Notes: a model not told the origin generated them from the letters alone. Shown: positions 44,274 to 54,069, counted from the first letter of the stretch. The stretch: 64,000 nt of DNA from Streptomyces antimycoticus (GCF_005405925.1 NZ_BJHV01000001.1:372001-436000); one strand, 5' to 3'. Program-made: numbers and translations.

Positions 44274-45526
44274 GCGCACGCCTCGGCCGGCTGCCGATCC
44301 GGGCCCGGCTGGCGCTCCTCAACGCCACCGTGTTCGTCGTCGGCGGCGGCACGCTCCTCGCCCTCACCCTGGTCAGCGTCCGGGAGATCCTCGGGGAGAA
44401 CAGCCCGACGGTCACGGCCACCCAGGCGGAGCCCGCTGTGCACCCCGGCGCCCTTCCGACCGTTCCGGCCTTTCCCGCCGAACAGCCGGCCGGCGCTTAC
44501 CGGGCCAGCAGCTCGGAGAGGTTCGCGACGTTCCAGCAGGACGTCCTGGACGAGCTGCTCATCCGGTCGCTGCTGCTTCTCGCCGCGGTCGGCCTCCTGT
44601 CCCTGCTGGCGAGCTGGTGGGTGGCCCGGCGCGCGCTGCGCCGGATTGGCCGGGTCACCACGACCGCGCGCGACATCGGCGACCGGAACCTGCACGCCAG
44701 GCTCGCCCTGGTCGGCCCCGAAGACGAGGTCAAGGAGCTGGCGGACACGTTCGACGCCATGCTCGACCGGCTGGAGCGCAGCTTCGCCGAGCAGCGGCGG
44801 TTCACCGCGCACGCGTCGCACGAGCTGCGCACCCCGCTGACACTTCAGCGCACGGCGCTGGAGATCCCGCTCTCCCAGGGCCGGGTGCCGCCGGACCTGC
44901 TGCCCGACATCCGCCGGGCGCTGAACGCCACCCAGCGCAGCGAGCGCCTGATCGCCGCGCTGCTGGCCCTGGCGAAGGGCGAGAGCGGCGTGCTCGTTCC
45001 GGTCCCTGTCGACCTGATCGAACAGGCGCGGACCGCGATCGCCGATGTGCTCGCGGAGGCCGGGGAAGCGGAGGTGACCGTGGACACCCGGCTGCGGTCC
45101 GCTCCCGTCCGCGGCGACCAGTCCCTGCTCACCCAGCTCACCGCGAACCTGGTCACCAATGCCGTGCGGCACAACGAGCGCGGCGGATCCGTGCACGTCA
45201 GGACAGGGCTGACCGAGCGGGGCGACGCCTTCGTCGAGGTGATCAACACCGGCCCGGTCATCGAGGAGCGGCAACTGCCCGCGCTCTTCGAGCCGTTCCG
45301 GCGCGGCGGCGGGCGTCGCAGGGGATCGGGCCTCGGCCTGTCGGTGGTCCGCGCGGTCACCGCGACCCACCAGGGGAAGCTCACCGCCCGGCCCAACCCC
45401 GGGGGCGGTCTCACCGTCCGTGTGGAGCTTCCCCCGCGTCTTCCCGACCGGCCCCAGCGGCGGCCGCCTCCCCCGTCACCGCCCACTGACCGGCCGGCCC
45501 CGGTTTCGCGTGAGTCACATGGTTAA
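44270..45526 (+). CDS. Sensor histidine kinase
   Basis: 418 residues. There are two transmembrane segments (VFVVGGGTLLALTLV near 20-34 and LLLLAAVGLLSLLASWW near 100), a HAMP linker, the phospho-acceptor His in AHASHELRTPLTL, the N-box NLVTNAVRHNERGG and the G-box GSGLGLSVVRAV. The extracytoplasmic loop is about 65 residues. It should phosphorylate the response regulator encoded just upstream. The GTG start overlaps that gene by four bases. Confidence 0.94.
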   Translation: MSARLGRLPIRARLALLNATVFVVGGGTLLALTLVSVREILGENSPTVTATQAEPAVHPGALPTVPAFPAEQPAGAYRASSSERFATFQQDVLDELLIRSLLLLAAVGLLSLLASWWVARRALRRIGRVTTTARDIGDRNLHARLALVGPEDEVKELADTFDAMLDRLERSFAEQRRFTAHASHELRTPLTLQRTALEIPLSQGRVPPDLLPDIRRALNATQRSERLIAALLALAKGESGVLVPVPVDLIEQARTAIADVLAEAGEAEVTVDTRLRSAPVRGDQSLLTQLTANLVTNAVRHNERGGSVHVRTGLTERGDAFVEVINTGPVIEERQLPALFEPFRRGGGRRRGSGLGLSVVRAVTATHQGKLTARPNPGGGLTVRVELPPRLPDRPQRRPPPPSPPTDRPAPVSRESHG

Positions 45527-45611
45527 CCGCGGCAAAACCGCTCTCCCGATAGTCATGGTGGCGCGTTCTCGGCCCAGCCGGGTCCGAGAAGCCCCGACGA
45601 AGGGTGAGCAC

Positions 45612-47366
45612 ATGATCGTGAGGCAAAGACCAATACGGGTGGGAGCGGGGATACGGGGGGCGGCGCGGAGGCGCAAAGTGACCGCGCTGCTCACCGCGAC
45701 CGCAGCGGTACTGGGAACGGCGGTGACGACGGCCTCCGCGGCCCCCGTCCGGGACTCGGCCACCGGACTCGCGCGGTTCCACCATCAGGACGTGCGCTGG
45801 GCTCAGTGCGTGGCACCTCCGCTGCCGGAGGGAACACCGCAGGAGGAGGTGGACAGGTGGAACGAGGCATGGCGGCCCATGGACTGCGCCGCCATCAAGG
45901 TTCCCAAGGACTACCGGCGTCCCGGTGGTGACACGCTCACGGTGAACCTCAGCAGGCTACAAGCGAAGAACCCGGCCCAGCGGCGGGGCGTCCTCTTCCT
46001 CAATCCAGGCGGGCCCGGCGTACAGGCGAGGCTTCAGCCCGCGATGCACAAGAAGACGGCACTCGCCGAAAGTTACGACCTGATAGGCGTCGACCCCCGA
46101 GGAACCTCGCGCCCCGACAGGCTGTCGTGTGACCTTCCTCCGGGCCCGAAGCCGTTCTTCAGCCGCCCGACCGACGCCCATCTGACCGCCATCGAGAAGT
46201 ACGCCCGGCAGAGCGAGGAAGGCTGCCGACGGGCCGGCGGGGACCTCCGCCCGTACATCACCACCGCCAACACGGCACGGGACATGGACATCGTGCGAGC
46301 GGCCCTCGGCGAGGAGAAGATCAACTACCTGGGTTACTCCTACGGCACCTACCTGGGCGCGGTGTACGGGAGCCTGTTCCCCCGCCGGCTCGACCGGAGC
46401 GTCCTGGACTCCTCGATGCACCCGGACTGGTCCTACTACGAGGCGTCCTGGCAGCAATCCGTCGCCGCGCGGCAGAACGTGGACGCCTGGGCCGCCTGGA
46501 TCGCCCAACGCGACAACACCTACCACCTCGGCACCTCCGCCGCCGAGGTGCGGGCCGCCATCGACCAGGTGGGACGCGGGCTGGAGAAACACCCGTTGCC
46601 GGACCCCGACGTGCCGGAGGCGGGCCCCGTGGACCAGACCCGCTTCGACATGGTCCTGGGCTTTTTGAGCGCGGCTCGCCCGAGGTGGCATGTCCTGGCG
46701 CAGTTGGTCAACCACTTCCGTGAGCAACTCCCGTCCTCCGGGGAGGTGTCGGGTGATGCCTCGGAGGCGATGCGGCTGCTGGCCTCCGAGCGCGACGAGC
46801 CTGAGCAGGAGGACGGGACGTACACCGCCGTGACCTGCGAGCGTGACTGGCCCGCCGATCTGAAGGCGTACTACCGGAAGATGCAGCAGTTCCGGGAGGA
46901 GTACCCCTATGGCGAGGGCGCGATGGCGGCCGCGCCCACGGCGTGCACCTTCCGCTCGTTCACCCCGCCCGAGCAGCCGGTGGACCTCAAGCGCAAGGGC
47001 TACCCGACCGGACTCGTGGTCCAGAACGAGTACGACGCCGCGACGAAGTACGAGGGCGGCCCGGCCATGGCCCGCAAACTCGGCCACCGCCTCATCTCGA
47101 TTCGCGACGACGGCACCCACGGCGTGTACCAGAACAACACGTGCGCGACCCAGAAGATCAACGACTACCTCATCAAGGGGCAGCTCCCCGACCAGAACAG
47201 CTGGTGCGAAGGGGCAGCGCGACCGGACATCCCCGCTGACCACTCCAGCGGTGGACGGGCCGAAGACAGGGGGCCCGAGAAGTCCCTGACCTCCCAGGCG
47301 CGGTCGATCCTCAAGGAGCACCCTCAGGCTCCCGCGATGAAGCCGTGGCCCGCACGGGCTCGATGA
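45612..47366 (+). CDS. Secreted alpha/beta hydrolase, tripeptidyl-aminopeptidase (S33) type
   Basis: 584 residues. A long basic N-region and hydrophobic segment ending TASAAP form a signal peptide. The catalytic Ser is about residue 243 in YLGYSYGTYLG, Asp is in QNEYDAATKYEGG and His in DDGTHGVY. The oxyanion segment reads NPGGPGVQ, where family members often have NPGGPGGSG, so that loop looks shortened. It probably trims peptides outside the cell. Its site behind the two-component genes and beside an export system suggests a shared stress response. GGTGAG precedes the ATG at 45612. Confidence 0.88.
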   Translation: MIVRQRPIRVGAGIRGAARRRKVTALLTATAAVLGTAVTTASAAPVRDSATGLARFHHQDVRWAQCVAPPLPEGTPQEEVDRWNEAWRPMDCAAIKVPKDYRRPGGDTLTVNLSRLQAKNPAQRRGVLFLNPGGPGVQARLQPAMHKKTALAESYDLIGVDPRGTSRPDRLSCDLPPGPKPFFSRPTDAHLTAIEKYARQSEEGCRRAGGDLRPYITTANTARDMDIVRAALGEEKINYLGYSYGTYLGAVYGSLFPRRLDRSVLDSSMHPDWSYYEASWQQSVAARQNVDAWAAWIAQRDNTYHLGTSAAEVRAAIDQVGRGLEKHPLPDPDVPEAGPVDQTRFDMVLGFLSAARPRWHVLAQLVNHFREQLPSSGEVSGDASEAMRLLASERDEPEQEDGTYTAVTCERDWPADLKAYYRKMQQFREEYPYGEGAMAAAPTACTFRSFTPPEQPVDLKRKGYPTGLVVQNEYDAATKYEGGPAMARKLGHRLISIRDDGTHGVYQNNTCATQKINDYLIKGQLPDQNSWCEGAARPDIPADHSSGGRAEDRGPEKSLTSQARSILKEHPQAPAMKPWPARAR

Positions 47367-47428
47367 TGGTCTCCAGGCCGACGTAAGGCCCAGGTCAGTG
47401 CCCCGACGAGAACCGGCGGCGAAGACCA

Positions 47429-47462
47429 CGCGGGGCCCCATCCGTATGGATGGGGCCCCGCG
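47429..47462 (+). terminator. Strong hairpin terminator
   Basis: A perfect 15-bp stem, CGCGGGGCCCCATCC and its inverse, around the loop GTAT. It lies 62 bases after the peptidase stop. Probably bidirectional in effect. Confidence 0.8.
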
Positions 47463-47513
47463 CTCTTGCATCTCGCAGCGGTAGCGGTGGGATGTGAACC
47501 CATCCACGTGACC

Positions 47514-47539
47514 GCGGGGCGAGGATGAACGCAGGGTCG
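47514..47539 (+). repeat. 26-bp direct repeat, copy 2
   Basis: Identical to 39521-39546. In this copy it reads RGEDERRV within a helix-turn-helix transposase fragment. Confidence 0.75.
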
Positions 47540-47813
47540 TTCACCGGTTGTCTCGGGCGCGGAAGGCGCCGCGGGATGCGGAGATGCCGGCCCAGATGAT
47601 TGAGCTGAGCTGGTCCGCGCGGAGGTGTCGGCGATCGCCGTGGAGCTGGGCTGCAGCCAGAAAACGGTCTTCTGCTGGCTGCACCGCTTCAACCGTTTGG
47701 GCTTGCAGGGGCGGATGATCTGGGAGGGCAGGGCCGCAAGCCGCGGATCACGGAGGAGGAACGGTCAAGGATCAATTCCCTGGTCAAGACCCGTGCGGGC
47801 CTACACCCTTGAT
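47514..47813 (+). pseudogene. Helix-turn-helix transposase N-terminal fragment (IS630-like)
   Basis: Frames stitched together give RGEDERRV, KAPRDAEMPAQMIELSW, then VSAIAVELGCSQKTVFCWLH and RFNRLGLQG, then QGRKPRITEEERSRINSLVK. At least two frameshifts are present. The fragment stops where the IS3 element begins at 47814. Confidence 0.65.
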
Positions 47814-47869
47814 CTTGGACACTCGAGATGGTGGATCTTGAGGATCTGAGAGATGGACGTGTCGTGGTC

Positions 47870-48175
47870 ATGAAGCACTATCCGCCGGAGTTCAAGGCGG
47901 ACGCGGTCGCACTGTACGAGTCGCGGCCCGAGGCGACGATCAAGCAGATCGCCGCCGACCTGGGGGTGAACCCGGAGACGCTGCGCAACTGGATCCGGGA
48001 CGCGGGCGCCAGCCGTCCCCGCGCCCGCCGGGCGGCGGAGCCGCCGGCAGTTCCGGTGGCGCCGTCGGCTCTGGAGGCCGAGGTCGCCGCCTTGCGGCGG
48101 GAGAACGCCGAGCTAAAGAAGGAACGGGAGATCCTGCGCAAGGCGGCCCGCTATTTCGCCGCGGAGACGGGCTAG
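47870..48175 (+). CDS. IS3-family transposase OrfA
   Basis: 101 residues. A helix-turn-helix (FKADAVALYESRPEATIKQ, then DLGVNPETLRNWIRDAG) is followed by a leucine-zipper-like coil (EVAALRRENAELKKEREIL). The stop overlaps the OrfB start by one base, a little different from the usual -1 frameshift arrangement. Confidence 0.92.
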   Translation: MKHYPPEFKADAVALYESRPEATIKQIAADLGVNPETLRNWIRDAGASRPRARRAAEPPAVPVAPSALEAEVAALRRENAELKKEREILRKAARYFAAETG

Positions 48176-49059
48176 TGAACCGCTGCCAGTTCGTTGAGGA
48201 CCACCAGCGCCGTTACGGCGTGAAGCGGTTGTGCCGCATCCTGGGCATCGCCCGCTCGAGCTTCTACCACTGGCGCCGCAGTGCACCACTGCGGGCGGCC
48301 CGCCAGGCCGCCGACGCCCGGCTCGCCACCCGGATACGCTTGATCCACCGGGCCTCGGACGGCACCTACGGCGTCCCCAGGATCACCGCCGAACTCCGCG
48401 AGGACGGCGAGGCGGTGAACCACAAGCGGGTCGCCCGGGTCATGCAGGCGATCGGGCTGGCCGGTCTCCGCCTGCGCAGGAAGCATCGCACCACCATTCC
48501 GGACCCCGCCGCGGCGAAGGTGCCGGACCTGATCGGCCGCAACTTCACCACGGACGAGGTGAACCGCAAGTACGTCGGCGACATCACGTATCTGCCGCTG
48601 ACCGGCGGGACGTTCCGCTATCTCGCGACCGTGATCGATCTCTGCTCTCGGCGCCTGGCCGGGCGGGCAATCGCCGACCACATGCGCGCCGACCTCGTCA
48701 TCGACGCCCTGAAAGCGGCCGAGTGGACCCGCGGCAGCCTCGCGGGCGCCGTGATGCATACCGATCACGGGGCCCAGTACTGCAGCCGGGCCTTCGCCGA
48801 CGCCTGCCGCCGGGTCGGCGTGACCCGGTCCATGGGCGCCATCGGCAGCTCGGCGGACAACGCCCTGGCAGAGTCCTTCAACGCGGCCTGCAAACGCGAG
48901 ATCCTCCAGGGCCGCCGGACCTGGAACGACGAGCGCGAGGCCCGCCTGGACCTCTTTCGCTGGCTTCACCGCTACAACACAGTCCGACGCCACTCACGCC
49001 TCGGACACCGCAGCCCCATAGCCTACGAACAAGCACTCCGAACAACATCAATGCGCTGA
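48175..49059 (+). CDS. IS3-family transposase OrfB (integrase core)
   Basis: 294 residues. HTH_21 region (RASDGTYGVPRITAELREDG) and DDE catalytic residues: Asp in YVGDITYLPL, Asp in VMHTDHGAQYCS and Glu in NALAESFNAACKREIL. It ends with the family YNTVRRHSRLGHRSPIAYE. It appears complete and could be active. Confidence 0.93.
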   Translation: MNRCQFVEDHQRRYGVKRLCRILGIARSSFYHWRRSAPLRAARQAADARLATRIRLIHRASDGTYGVPRITAELREDGEAVNHKRVARVMQAIGLAGLRLRRKHRTTIPDPAAAKVPDLIGRNFTTDEVNRKYVGDITYLPLTGGTFRYLATVIDLCSRRLAGRAIADHMRADLVIDALKAAEWTRGSLAGAVMHTDHGAQYCSRAFADACRRVGVTRSMGAIGSSADNALAESFNAACKREILQGRRTWNDEREARLDLFRWLHRYNTVRRHSRLGHRSPIAYEQALRTTSMR

Positions 49060-49301
49060 CCAAAGCCGCATAACCCGTGTTCAGGATCAGGGGTCAAGGT
49101 CCCCGATCGCGCACACCCCGGCGCCGGACACCGCCGCCCCGACAGGAACCTCCATCCATAAATAATCTTATGAGTCGCGGAAGACATGCGGATGACCCGT
49201 GAGGGAGGCTGGTGTTGTTCCCGAGGCCGCCGGCGAACCGGCCACGGCGTCGGCGGTGCATGACGACACGCCCCCTTCAAGCGAGAAGAGCAGGCATTTC
49301 G

Positions 49302-50005
49302 ATGTCGAAGATTCTGATGGTCATCTCCGGTGCGAACAGCCTGAAGATGGCGGACGGCTCGACCCACCCCACCGGTTACTGGGCGGAGGAGGTGGCCGCC
49401 TCCCACGAGGTGCTCGCCGCCGACCGCGGGAACGTCGATCTGGCCACCCCGGGCGGGGTACGCCCCACGGTCGATGCCCTCAGCCTCGACGAGCGCGGCG
49501 GTGTGAGCGAGGAGGACGCGCGGAAGTTCCGCGCCTACCTCGACGGCATCGCCGATCAGTTGGCCGCGCCGCTCGCCCTGGCCGATGTGCGGGCGGACGA
49601 CTACGACGCGATCTACATCCCCGGCGGCCACGGCCCATGACGGACCTCGTAGACGATGACGACCTCGGCCGTCTGCTCAACGAGGCGGTTGACCAGGGCA
49701 AGATCGTGGCCGCTCTGTGCCACGGAGTCGGCGCGCTGCTGAGCGCGAGCACGCCGGACGGCGGTTTCACCTTCGCCGGTCGCGAGCTGACCGCCTTCTC
49801 GGATGAGGAAGAGCGCCAGGGCGGCCTGGGCGACAACATCCCCTTCTCCGTCGAGGGCCGCCTGCGCGAGCGCGGTGCGCGGGTCACGCCCGGCGCCCCG
49901 TGGAGCAGCACGGTCATCCAGGACGCCAACCTGATCACTGGTCAGAACCCGCAGTCCAGCGTGGCCACGGCCCGCGCGGCGCTGAAGGCCCTGGCCGCTC
50001 GGTAA
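49302..50005 (+). pseudogene. DJ-1/PfpI (Hsp31-like) protein, frameshifted
   Basis: The first frame runs MSKILMVISGANSLKMADG to YDAIYIPGGHGP and then hits TGA at 49638. The next frame continues exactly as expected: MTDLVDDDDLGRLLNEAV, then the nucleophile elbow AALCHGVGALLSA with catalytic Cys-His, and ends ARAALKALAAR at 50005. A single base is missing in GGCCCATGACGG. Corrected, it would be a normal 230-residue glyoxalase III/deglycase-like protein. It could be a true mutation or an error. Confidence 0.8.
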
Positions 50006-50096
50006 GCCATCGACCCTGTGCCCGGGAGTCCAGCGGTGTGTTCACACCCCTGAGCTGCCGCAGGCCCTCCAGCCGCGCATCACGCAAGGAACACAT

Positions 50097-50582
50097 GTGA
50101 CCAGCCCCGTTTCGAACCGTGGTCTCGACCACATCGCCGTGCATGTCTACGACCTCGACGCCTCGGTGGACTTCTACACCCGCGCCCTGGGATTCCGCTT
50201 CGTTCGCGAATGGAGCGTCCCGGGCGGCGGAGTGCACCGTGCCGTCTTCCTCGACGCCGGTGACGACCGGCTCATCGAACTCTTCGACGCCGCTTCGACC
50301 CCGCCGGGCGGCTCACCGCAAGGGCTCGACCCCGCGCGACGTCATGACGATGACGAACGCAGCCGCGTGGCCGCTCTGGTGCACTTCGCCATCCGTACCG
50401 ATGACGTCGTGGGCCTCTTCGACCGGGCGGTTGCCGCCGGCGCGCGCCCGCTGGCCGCCCCGAAGAAGATCACCACCGCCGGGGACGATCCGATGACACT
50501 CCAGGTGGCGTTCGTCTACGGGCCCAACGACGAGGTCATCGAGTTCATCGACCGCGAGACCACGAACGGAGACCGGCGGTGA
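50097..50582 (+). CDS. VOC-family (glyoxalase-like) protein
   Basis: 161 residues, one VOC unit: GLDHIAVHVYDLDASVDFYT at the N-terminus, a long loop, VHFAIRTDDVVGLFDRAVAAG and the C-terminal metal-site segment NDEVIEFID. It may act as a lyase, isomerase or dioxygenase on small electrophiles, consistent with the PfpI gene before it. The GTG has AAGGA seven bases upstream, and the stop overlaps the next start (GTGA). Confidence 0.87.
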   Translation: MTSPVSNRGLDHIAVHVYDLDASVDFYTRALGFRFVREWSVPGGGVHRAVFLDAGDDRLIELFDAASTPPGGSPQGLDPARRHDDDERSRVAALVHFAIRTDDVVGLFDRAVAAGARPLAAPKKITTAGDDPMTLQVAFVYGPNDEVIEFIDRETTNGDRR

Positions 50583-51598
50583 ACCAGACCCCGGCTCGGC
50601 GACCGGTTCTGGCCGTGGTCACCTCCACCGGCGAGGCGATCCGTTTCTTCGACGGTCTGAACTATGAGCCTCTCGGTGTCCTCCCGGTAGCCGCCCAGCC
50701 CCACGAGATCGCCGTCGACCATACGGCAGACCTGTTGTACGTCTCGCACACCTACCGCTCCGGTGTCTACACCGACCCCGGCGAGAAGGCACACGAGATC
50801 TCGATCGTCGACCCGTTCCGCCGCGAGCTCGTCGACGTCCTCCCGCTCGCTCCCGAGGAAGCGCCGCACGGCCTCGCCCTCGACGCCGGGCGCGGACTGC
50901 TCTACGTCACCGTCGAGGCCGGCCCCGCCGGTGAGGGAGCGGTCGTCGTGCTCGACACGGCCACGCGCCGGCCAGTCGGCCGCATCGAGGTCGGTGCCCA
51001 CCGCCCCCACTGGTTCGCCATCACTCCTGACGGACGCAAGGGCTATGCCACCAACAAGGCGGACCCCTTCGTCTCCGTCCTCGACCTCGCCCGGGGCGAA
51101 CTCGCCGGACGTATCCCCGCCCCTTACGGGACCGAAGAGGTTGCGGTCTCCCCGGACGGTGGCCACGCCTACGTCGCGGGCATGGCCCTCCACTACGACG
51201 GCGGCCCCGCGGGCCGGCCCCCGGCGACGCTGATGGTGATCGACACCGGCTCCGACGAAGTAATCCACCGCGTGCCGCTGAGCGCGCCCGGCTGTCCGGT
51301 CCACGTGGCCGCGGACGGCCGCGTCCTGGTCGGTCTCGTGGCCACGGACGCCGAAGGAAAGTCCGTGGCCGGGCAGCTGTCCGTCCACGGATCAGGGGGC
51401 CTCGAGCACCACTTCGACGCGCCGGTCGGAAAGGTCCCCATCACCATCCGCACCACGCCGGACGGCGCCCGTGCCTTCGTCGCCAACCTGTACTCGGGCA
51501 CTCTCCACGTGATCGACCTCAACACCGGCACGGTCGAACGGACGCTGGACATCGACCCCGGCGACCAAGGAGCCCACGGCATCGCCTACCTGACATGA
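50579..51598 (+). CDS. YncE-like beta-propeller protein
   Basis: 339 residues with about seven repeated blades typed by EIAVDHTADLLYVSH, HGLALDAGRGLLYVT, HWFAITPDGRKGYAT, EVAVSPDGGHAYVAG and ITIRTTPDGARAFVA. There is no signal peptide, so it may be cytoplasmic, unlike most YncE proteins. Function unknown; lactonase-like propellers look similar. It is translationally coupled to the VOC gene. Confidence 0.85.
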   Translation: MNQTPARRPVLAVVTSTGEAIRFFDGLNYEPLGVLPVAAQPHEIAVDHTADLLYVSHTYRSGVYTDPGEKAHEISIVDPFRRELVDVLPLAPEEAPHGLALDAGRGLLYVTVEAGPAGEGAVVVLDTATRRPVGRIEVGAHRPHWFAITPDGRKGYATNKADPFVSVLDLARGELAGRIPAPYGTEEVAVSPDGGHAYVAGMALHYDGGPAGRPPATLMVIDTGSDEVIHRVPLSAPGCPVHVAADGRVLVGLVATDAEGKSVAGQLSVHGSGGLEHHFDAPVGKVPITIRTTPDGARAFVANLYSGTLHVIDLNTGTVERTLDIDPGDQGAHGIAYLT

Positions 51599-51647
51599 GC
51601 CGGAGACCGTGGCCCAGCCATCCCGCCGACGAAAGGATCCGCACGAG

Positions 51648-52001
51648 ATGGAACGCACCCCCGAAGAGACGTTTCAGGCTCATGTCAGCGCATTGAGCTC
51701 CGGGGACCTCGACGCCATCGCCGCCAATTTCGCCCCGGACGCCGTGTTCATCACTCCATCCGGGATCCTGCGTGGCCGCGACGGCGTGAAGCAGGGCATC
51801 GGGGCGGTCCTCACCGACCTCCCGAACGCCCAATGGAAGCCCAAGAACCCGAAGTTCGCCGATGACGTCCTGTTCCTGGAATGGGCCGCCACCGCCGACA
51901 CCACCCATGTGGACGACGGCGTGGACACCTTCGTCTTCCGCGACGGCCTCATCCACGCCCAGACCGTGCGCTACACCCTGCGTACCGACACCACCCCTTG
52001 A
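51648..52001 (+). CDS. SnoaL/NTF2-like small protein
   Basis: 117 residues: EETFQAHVSALSSGDLDAIA, FAPDAVFITPSGILRGRDG and a C-terminal FVFRDGLIHAQTVRY. This is the cone-shaped NTF2-like fold used by ketosteroid-isomerase and polyketide-cyclase-type proteins. The ATG at 51648 has AAAGGA eleven bases upstream; a GTG at 51609 would extend it. Confidence 0.82.
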   Translation: MERTPEETFQAHVSALSSGDLDAIAANFAPDAVFITPSGILRGRDGVKQGIGAVLTDLPNAQWKPKNPKFADDVLFLEWAATADTTHVDDGVDTFVFRDGLIHAQTVRYTLRTDTTP

Positions 52002-52088
52002 GGTGATCAGGGGGCCCACGGGTTCTTCCCCACCTCACGGGAGGATGTCTTCGTCCCCTTGGCAACGCCCTCCGAGAAGTGCGGTCCC

Positions 52089-52994
52089 GTGCCCAACCTT
52101 GATCTGTTGTTGACGTTTCTGGAGATTTACCGGACCGGCTCGCTGTCCGCGGCGGCGCAACGTCTCGGTGTGACGCAACCCGCGGTCACCGGACAACTCG
52201 CGCGCCTGGAGGAGCAACTCGGCGAGCCGCTGTTCGTGCGCTCCCGCAAAGGGGTCGCCCCCACCCAGCGGGCGGCCGCGCTGGCTGCCCGCGTCGGCCT
52301 TCACGTGGACGAGCTTCGCGGCGCCCTGGACTCCACCGACGTCCCGCCCGCGCTGCGGGGCACGGTGAGAGTCGGAGGCGCGGCCGAGGTGATGAGCTTG
52401 CGGGTCCTGCCCGCGCTGTGTCCGCTGACCCGTCGGGGACTGTGCGTCCACGCGACGCTGGGGCTGGCCGACGATCTGCTGTCCCTGCTGGTCTCCGGGC
52501 GGCTCGACCTCGTCGTCTCGGCGGTGCGTCCCACCGATGCGGCGCTGCTGGCGGTGCCGCTGATCGACGAGGAATTCGTGCTCGTCGCGCCTCCAGCGAT
52601 GGCTCACACCGTGGACCCGGAGCGGCTCGAGGCCGACCCGGCGGAGGCGCTGGCGCATATCCCCGTGATCGGGTATGCCGAGGAACTGCCCATCCTGCGC
52701 CGCTACTGGCGCACCGAGTTCGGCCGCCGACCGCCCAACCCCGTCACAATGATCGTGTCCGATCTGCGGGCCGTCCTGGCCGTGGTGGCCGCGGGAGCCG
52801 GTATCTCCGTCCTGCCGCGCTACATCGCCGACCCGGCCCTCGCCGCGGGGGACGTCGTGCAGCTGCACCAGCCCGAGGTAGCGCCGCTCAACACGCTCTA
52901 TCTGGCCACCCGGCGCGGGGCCCCCGCCAACCCGGCCCTCACGGTGTTGCGTGACCACCTCCAGCGTGCCGCACGAGAGTGGAGCGAACTGTGA
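52089..52994 (+). CDS. LysR-family transcriptional regulator
   Basis: 301 residues. The N-terminal helix-turn-helix is typical (LLTFLEIYRTGSLSAAAQRL, then TQPAVTGQLARLEEQLGEPL). The effector domain ends with VVAAGAGISVLPRYIA. It lies on the same strand as, and after, the PfpI-VOC-propeller-NTF2 set, which it may control. GTG at 52089 is preferred; the upstream ribosome site is weak. Confidence 0.92.
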   Translation: MPNLDLLLTFLEIYRTGSLSAAAQRLGVTQPAVTGQLARLEEQLGEPLFVRSRKGVAPTQRAAALAARVGLHVDELRGALDSTDVPPALRGTVRVGGAAEVMSLRVLPALCPLTRRGLCVHATLGLADDLLSLLVSGRLDLVVSAVRPTDAALLAVPLIDEEFVLVAPPAMAHTVDPERLEADPAEALAHIPVIGYAEELPILRRYWRTEFGRRPPNPVTMIVSDLRAVLAVVAAGAGISVLPRYIADPALAAGDVVQLHQPEVAPLNTLYLATRRGAPANPALTVLRDHLQRAAREWSEL

Positions 52995-53112
52995 GCGTCG
53001 CCCGCAGATGTGCGGCCGCGTGGCTGTCCCGCTCGGAAATACGATTCTGTCTCTGGCCTGCAGCTTCTCAGCTCTGAGTGGCGGTCTGGACGGCGTCTGG
53101 GATGATCACCCG

Positions 53113-53917
53113 ATGCCACTATCGATCGTCACCGCGCTGGTCCGGAACCTGATCAAGGTGCCCGCCGCCGTACTGCGCAGCCGCGTGGCCAAGGACGCGG
53201 AGGTCTTGGCGTTGCGGCACGAGAACGCGGTGTTGCGCCGCCAGATCCTCCGAGTCCGCTACGAGCCCGCCGACCGAACCTGGCTCGCCGTCCTTTCCCG
53301 GCTGGTCCCGCGGGAACGCTGGCGCCGCGTATTCGCAGTCACCCCCACCACGCTGCTGGCCTGCCACCGGCAACTCATGGCGCGGAAGTGGACGTTCCCC
53401 CAGCACCGCCGCCCGGGCAGGCCGTCCACCGCTCCCACCATCAAGCAGCTCATCCTGCGGCTGGCCAAGGAAAACAGTACGTGGGGCCACCGCCGCATAC
53501 AGGGCGAACTCGCTCGCCTCGGCTACCCGATCGCCCCGTCCACGGTCTGGGAGATCCTGCACGCGGCCGGCATCGATCCCGCTCCGCAGCGCTCCGGCCC
53601 GACCTGGCATGAATTCCTCACCACCCAGGCCCACGGCATCCTCGCCGCCGACTTCCTTCACATCGACACCATCGCGCTCAAGCGCCTGTACGCCCTGATC
53701 TTCATCGCACACAACACCCGGCGCGTTCACCTCGCCGGGGTCACCGAACGCCCCACCGCCCAGTGGACCATCCAACAGGCCCGAAACCTCACCATGACGC
53801 TGGGGTGCCGGATGGACTCCCTGCGCTTCCTCCTCCGCGACCGGGACAGCAAGTACACCAACGCCTTCGACGCCGTCTTCCAGGCCGACGACGTGGGAAT
53901 CCTGCTCAGCCCTGTGC
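53113..53917 (+). pseudogene. Integrase-core transposase, 3'-truncated
   Basis: About 268 residues of an rve-type transposase: AEVLALRHENAVLRRQILRV, RLAKENSTWGHRRIQGELA, the first Asp in ILAADFLHIDT and the second in LLRDRDSKYTNAF. Homology stops after DDVGILLSP, before the catalytic Glu, so it is inactive. It is related to, but distinct from, the 1241-bp family. RraA-like sequence follows on the other strand. Confidence 0.78.
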
Positions 53918-54069
53918 CGCTCGAAAAATCGTCGCCGCACGTCACGCCGTGTGTCTGTATTCAGCGATGAGGCCCCACAGGATCCGGGTGGCAGGGCTTT
54001 GTGGGCGTCGGGGGCGTGCGCTGCGGTGGGTAGTTCGTGAGTGTCGGGTCGCCCAGGCGGGGTTCGCCG

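Larger units (their letters stand above)
47814..49093 (+). mobile_element. IS3-family element, about 1280 bp
   Basis: The ends are CCCTTGATCTTGGACAC at 47814 and, read inward from the right, CCCCTGATCCTGAACAC at 49093: 17 bp with three mismatches. It holds an orfA/orfB pair. Inserted in an older transposase fragment; no target duplication is obvious. Confidence 0.82.
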
